Assembly: GCA_022606425.2 (NCBI GenBank)
Contig: JAHDVF020001467.1
Location: 868,001 to 932,000 of the forward strand
DNA: 64,000 nucleotides
Source: Lepidostoma basale
Lineage: Eukaryota > Arthropoda > Insecta > Trichoptera > Lepidostomatidae
Direction: 5' to 3'
Below the pieces are notes generated by a model that did not search any database, was not told the DNA's origin, and saw only the letters and a program-made list of their open reading frames with translations. Position numbers and translations under genes: made by a program. Within the stretch, counting starts at the first letter, position 1. The number at the start of each line of letters is the position of its first letter. Positions 63,830 through 64,000 of this stretch are shown here, one piece after another.

Positions 63830-64000
63830 TTAACTCAGGTCAAAAAATAATATTTAATAAAACTGTTAAAATAATTAGAAAGCCTCTTGAATAAACATAC
63901 AATCCGTTGGTATAAATAGCATAAAAACGAAAAATATTGAGTTACCTAGTTTTAGAGTTGAGCCCACGATGCATCAGTTTCGTTCACATAATACCATTTG

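Overview
This window is eukaryotic, AT-rich, repeat-dominated DNA. I see no host gene that is certain. The frequent TAGGTACCTA-type words and the mix of element types point to an arthropod, most likely an insect (lepidopteran or hemipteran); this rests on sequence style, not on a database hit. Nearly every long reading frame belongs to a transposable element.

Two DNA transposons stand out. (1) 2525-4532 is a complete Tc1/mariner-IS630-type element with 37-bp inverted ends, TA target duplications and an uninterrupted 460-aa transposase whose last catalytic spacing is very wide (81 residues between the second D and the E). A deleted non-autonomous copy lies at 8265-9085. (2) 52311-55660 is a 3,350-bp element with about 37-bp imperfect inverted ends and a 4-bp duplication (ATCT), inserted in a LINE fragment. 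It carries a two-exon gene for a roughly 600-aa DGCGGQN-motif protein, broken by one extra T. Sola is the nearest superfamily I can suggest.

The rest is mostly retroelement debris, for which I use working names. LINE-A (about 27 fragments) is a GSLRWFGHMERM-type non-LTR C-terminus with a (TTAG)n tail. LINE-B is a GRRQxSWLRNI-type C-terminus with a (GAA)n tail. LINE-C (47200-49641) is a CR1/L2-like reverse transcriptase. LINE-D is a jockey-like element with a (TTTGA)n tail. LINE-E is an LKWxWAGHxAR-type fragment. S is a non-autonomous family that shares the LINE-A 3' end. P1, P2 and P3 are short, often inverted-paired families, probably Penelope-like, that carry a hammerhead-ribozyme-like motif. 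There are also hAT-type MITEs, two foldback MITEs with 4-bp duplications, and tRNA-derived SINE pieces.

Layout: 1-5.5 kb has hAT MITEs and the intact transposon; 6-15 kb is LINE-A/B debris; 15-31 kb is mainly P families, LINE-D and S; 31-47 kb is LINE-A with nested insertions; 47-50 kb is LINE-C; 52-56 kb is the Sola-like element inside LINE-A; 57-64 kb is S, LINE-A, LINE-D and SINE-like pieces. Between them lie short GC-raised islands with clustered CCAAT, E-box, CRE, E2F-like or ETS-like words. They may be cis-regulatory DNA of a host gene outside the window, or within a long intron.

Several nestings give a relative order of insertion: LINE-A into LINE-B, LINE-A into S, a P3 unit into LINE-A, a foldback MITE into S, and the Sola-like element into LINE-A.
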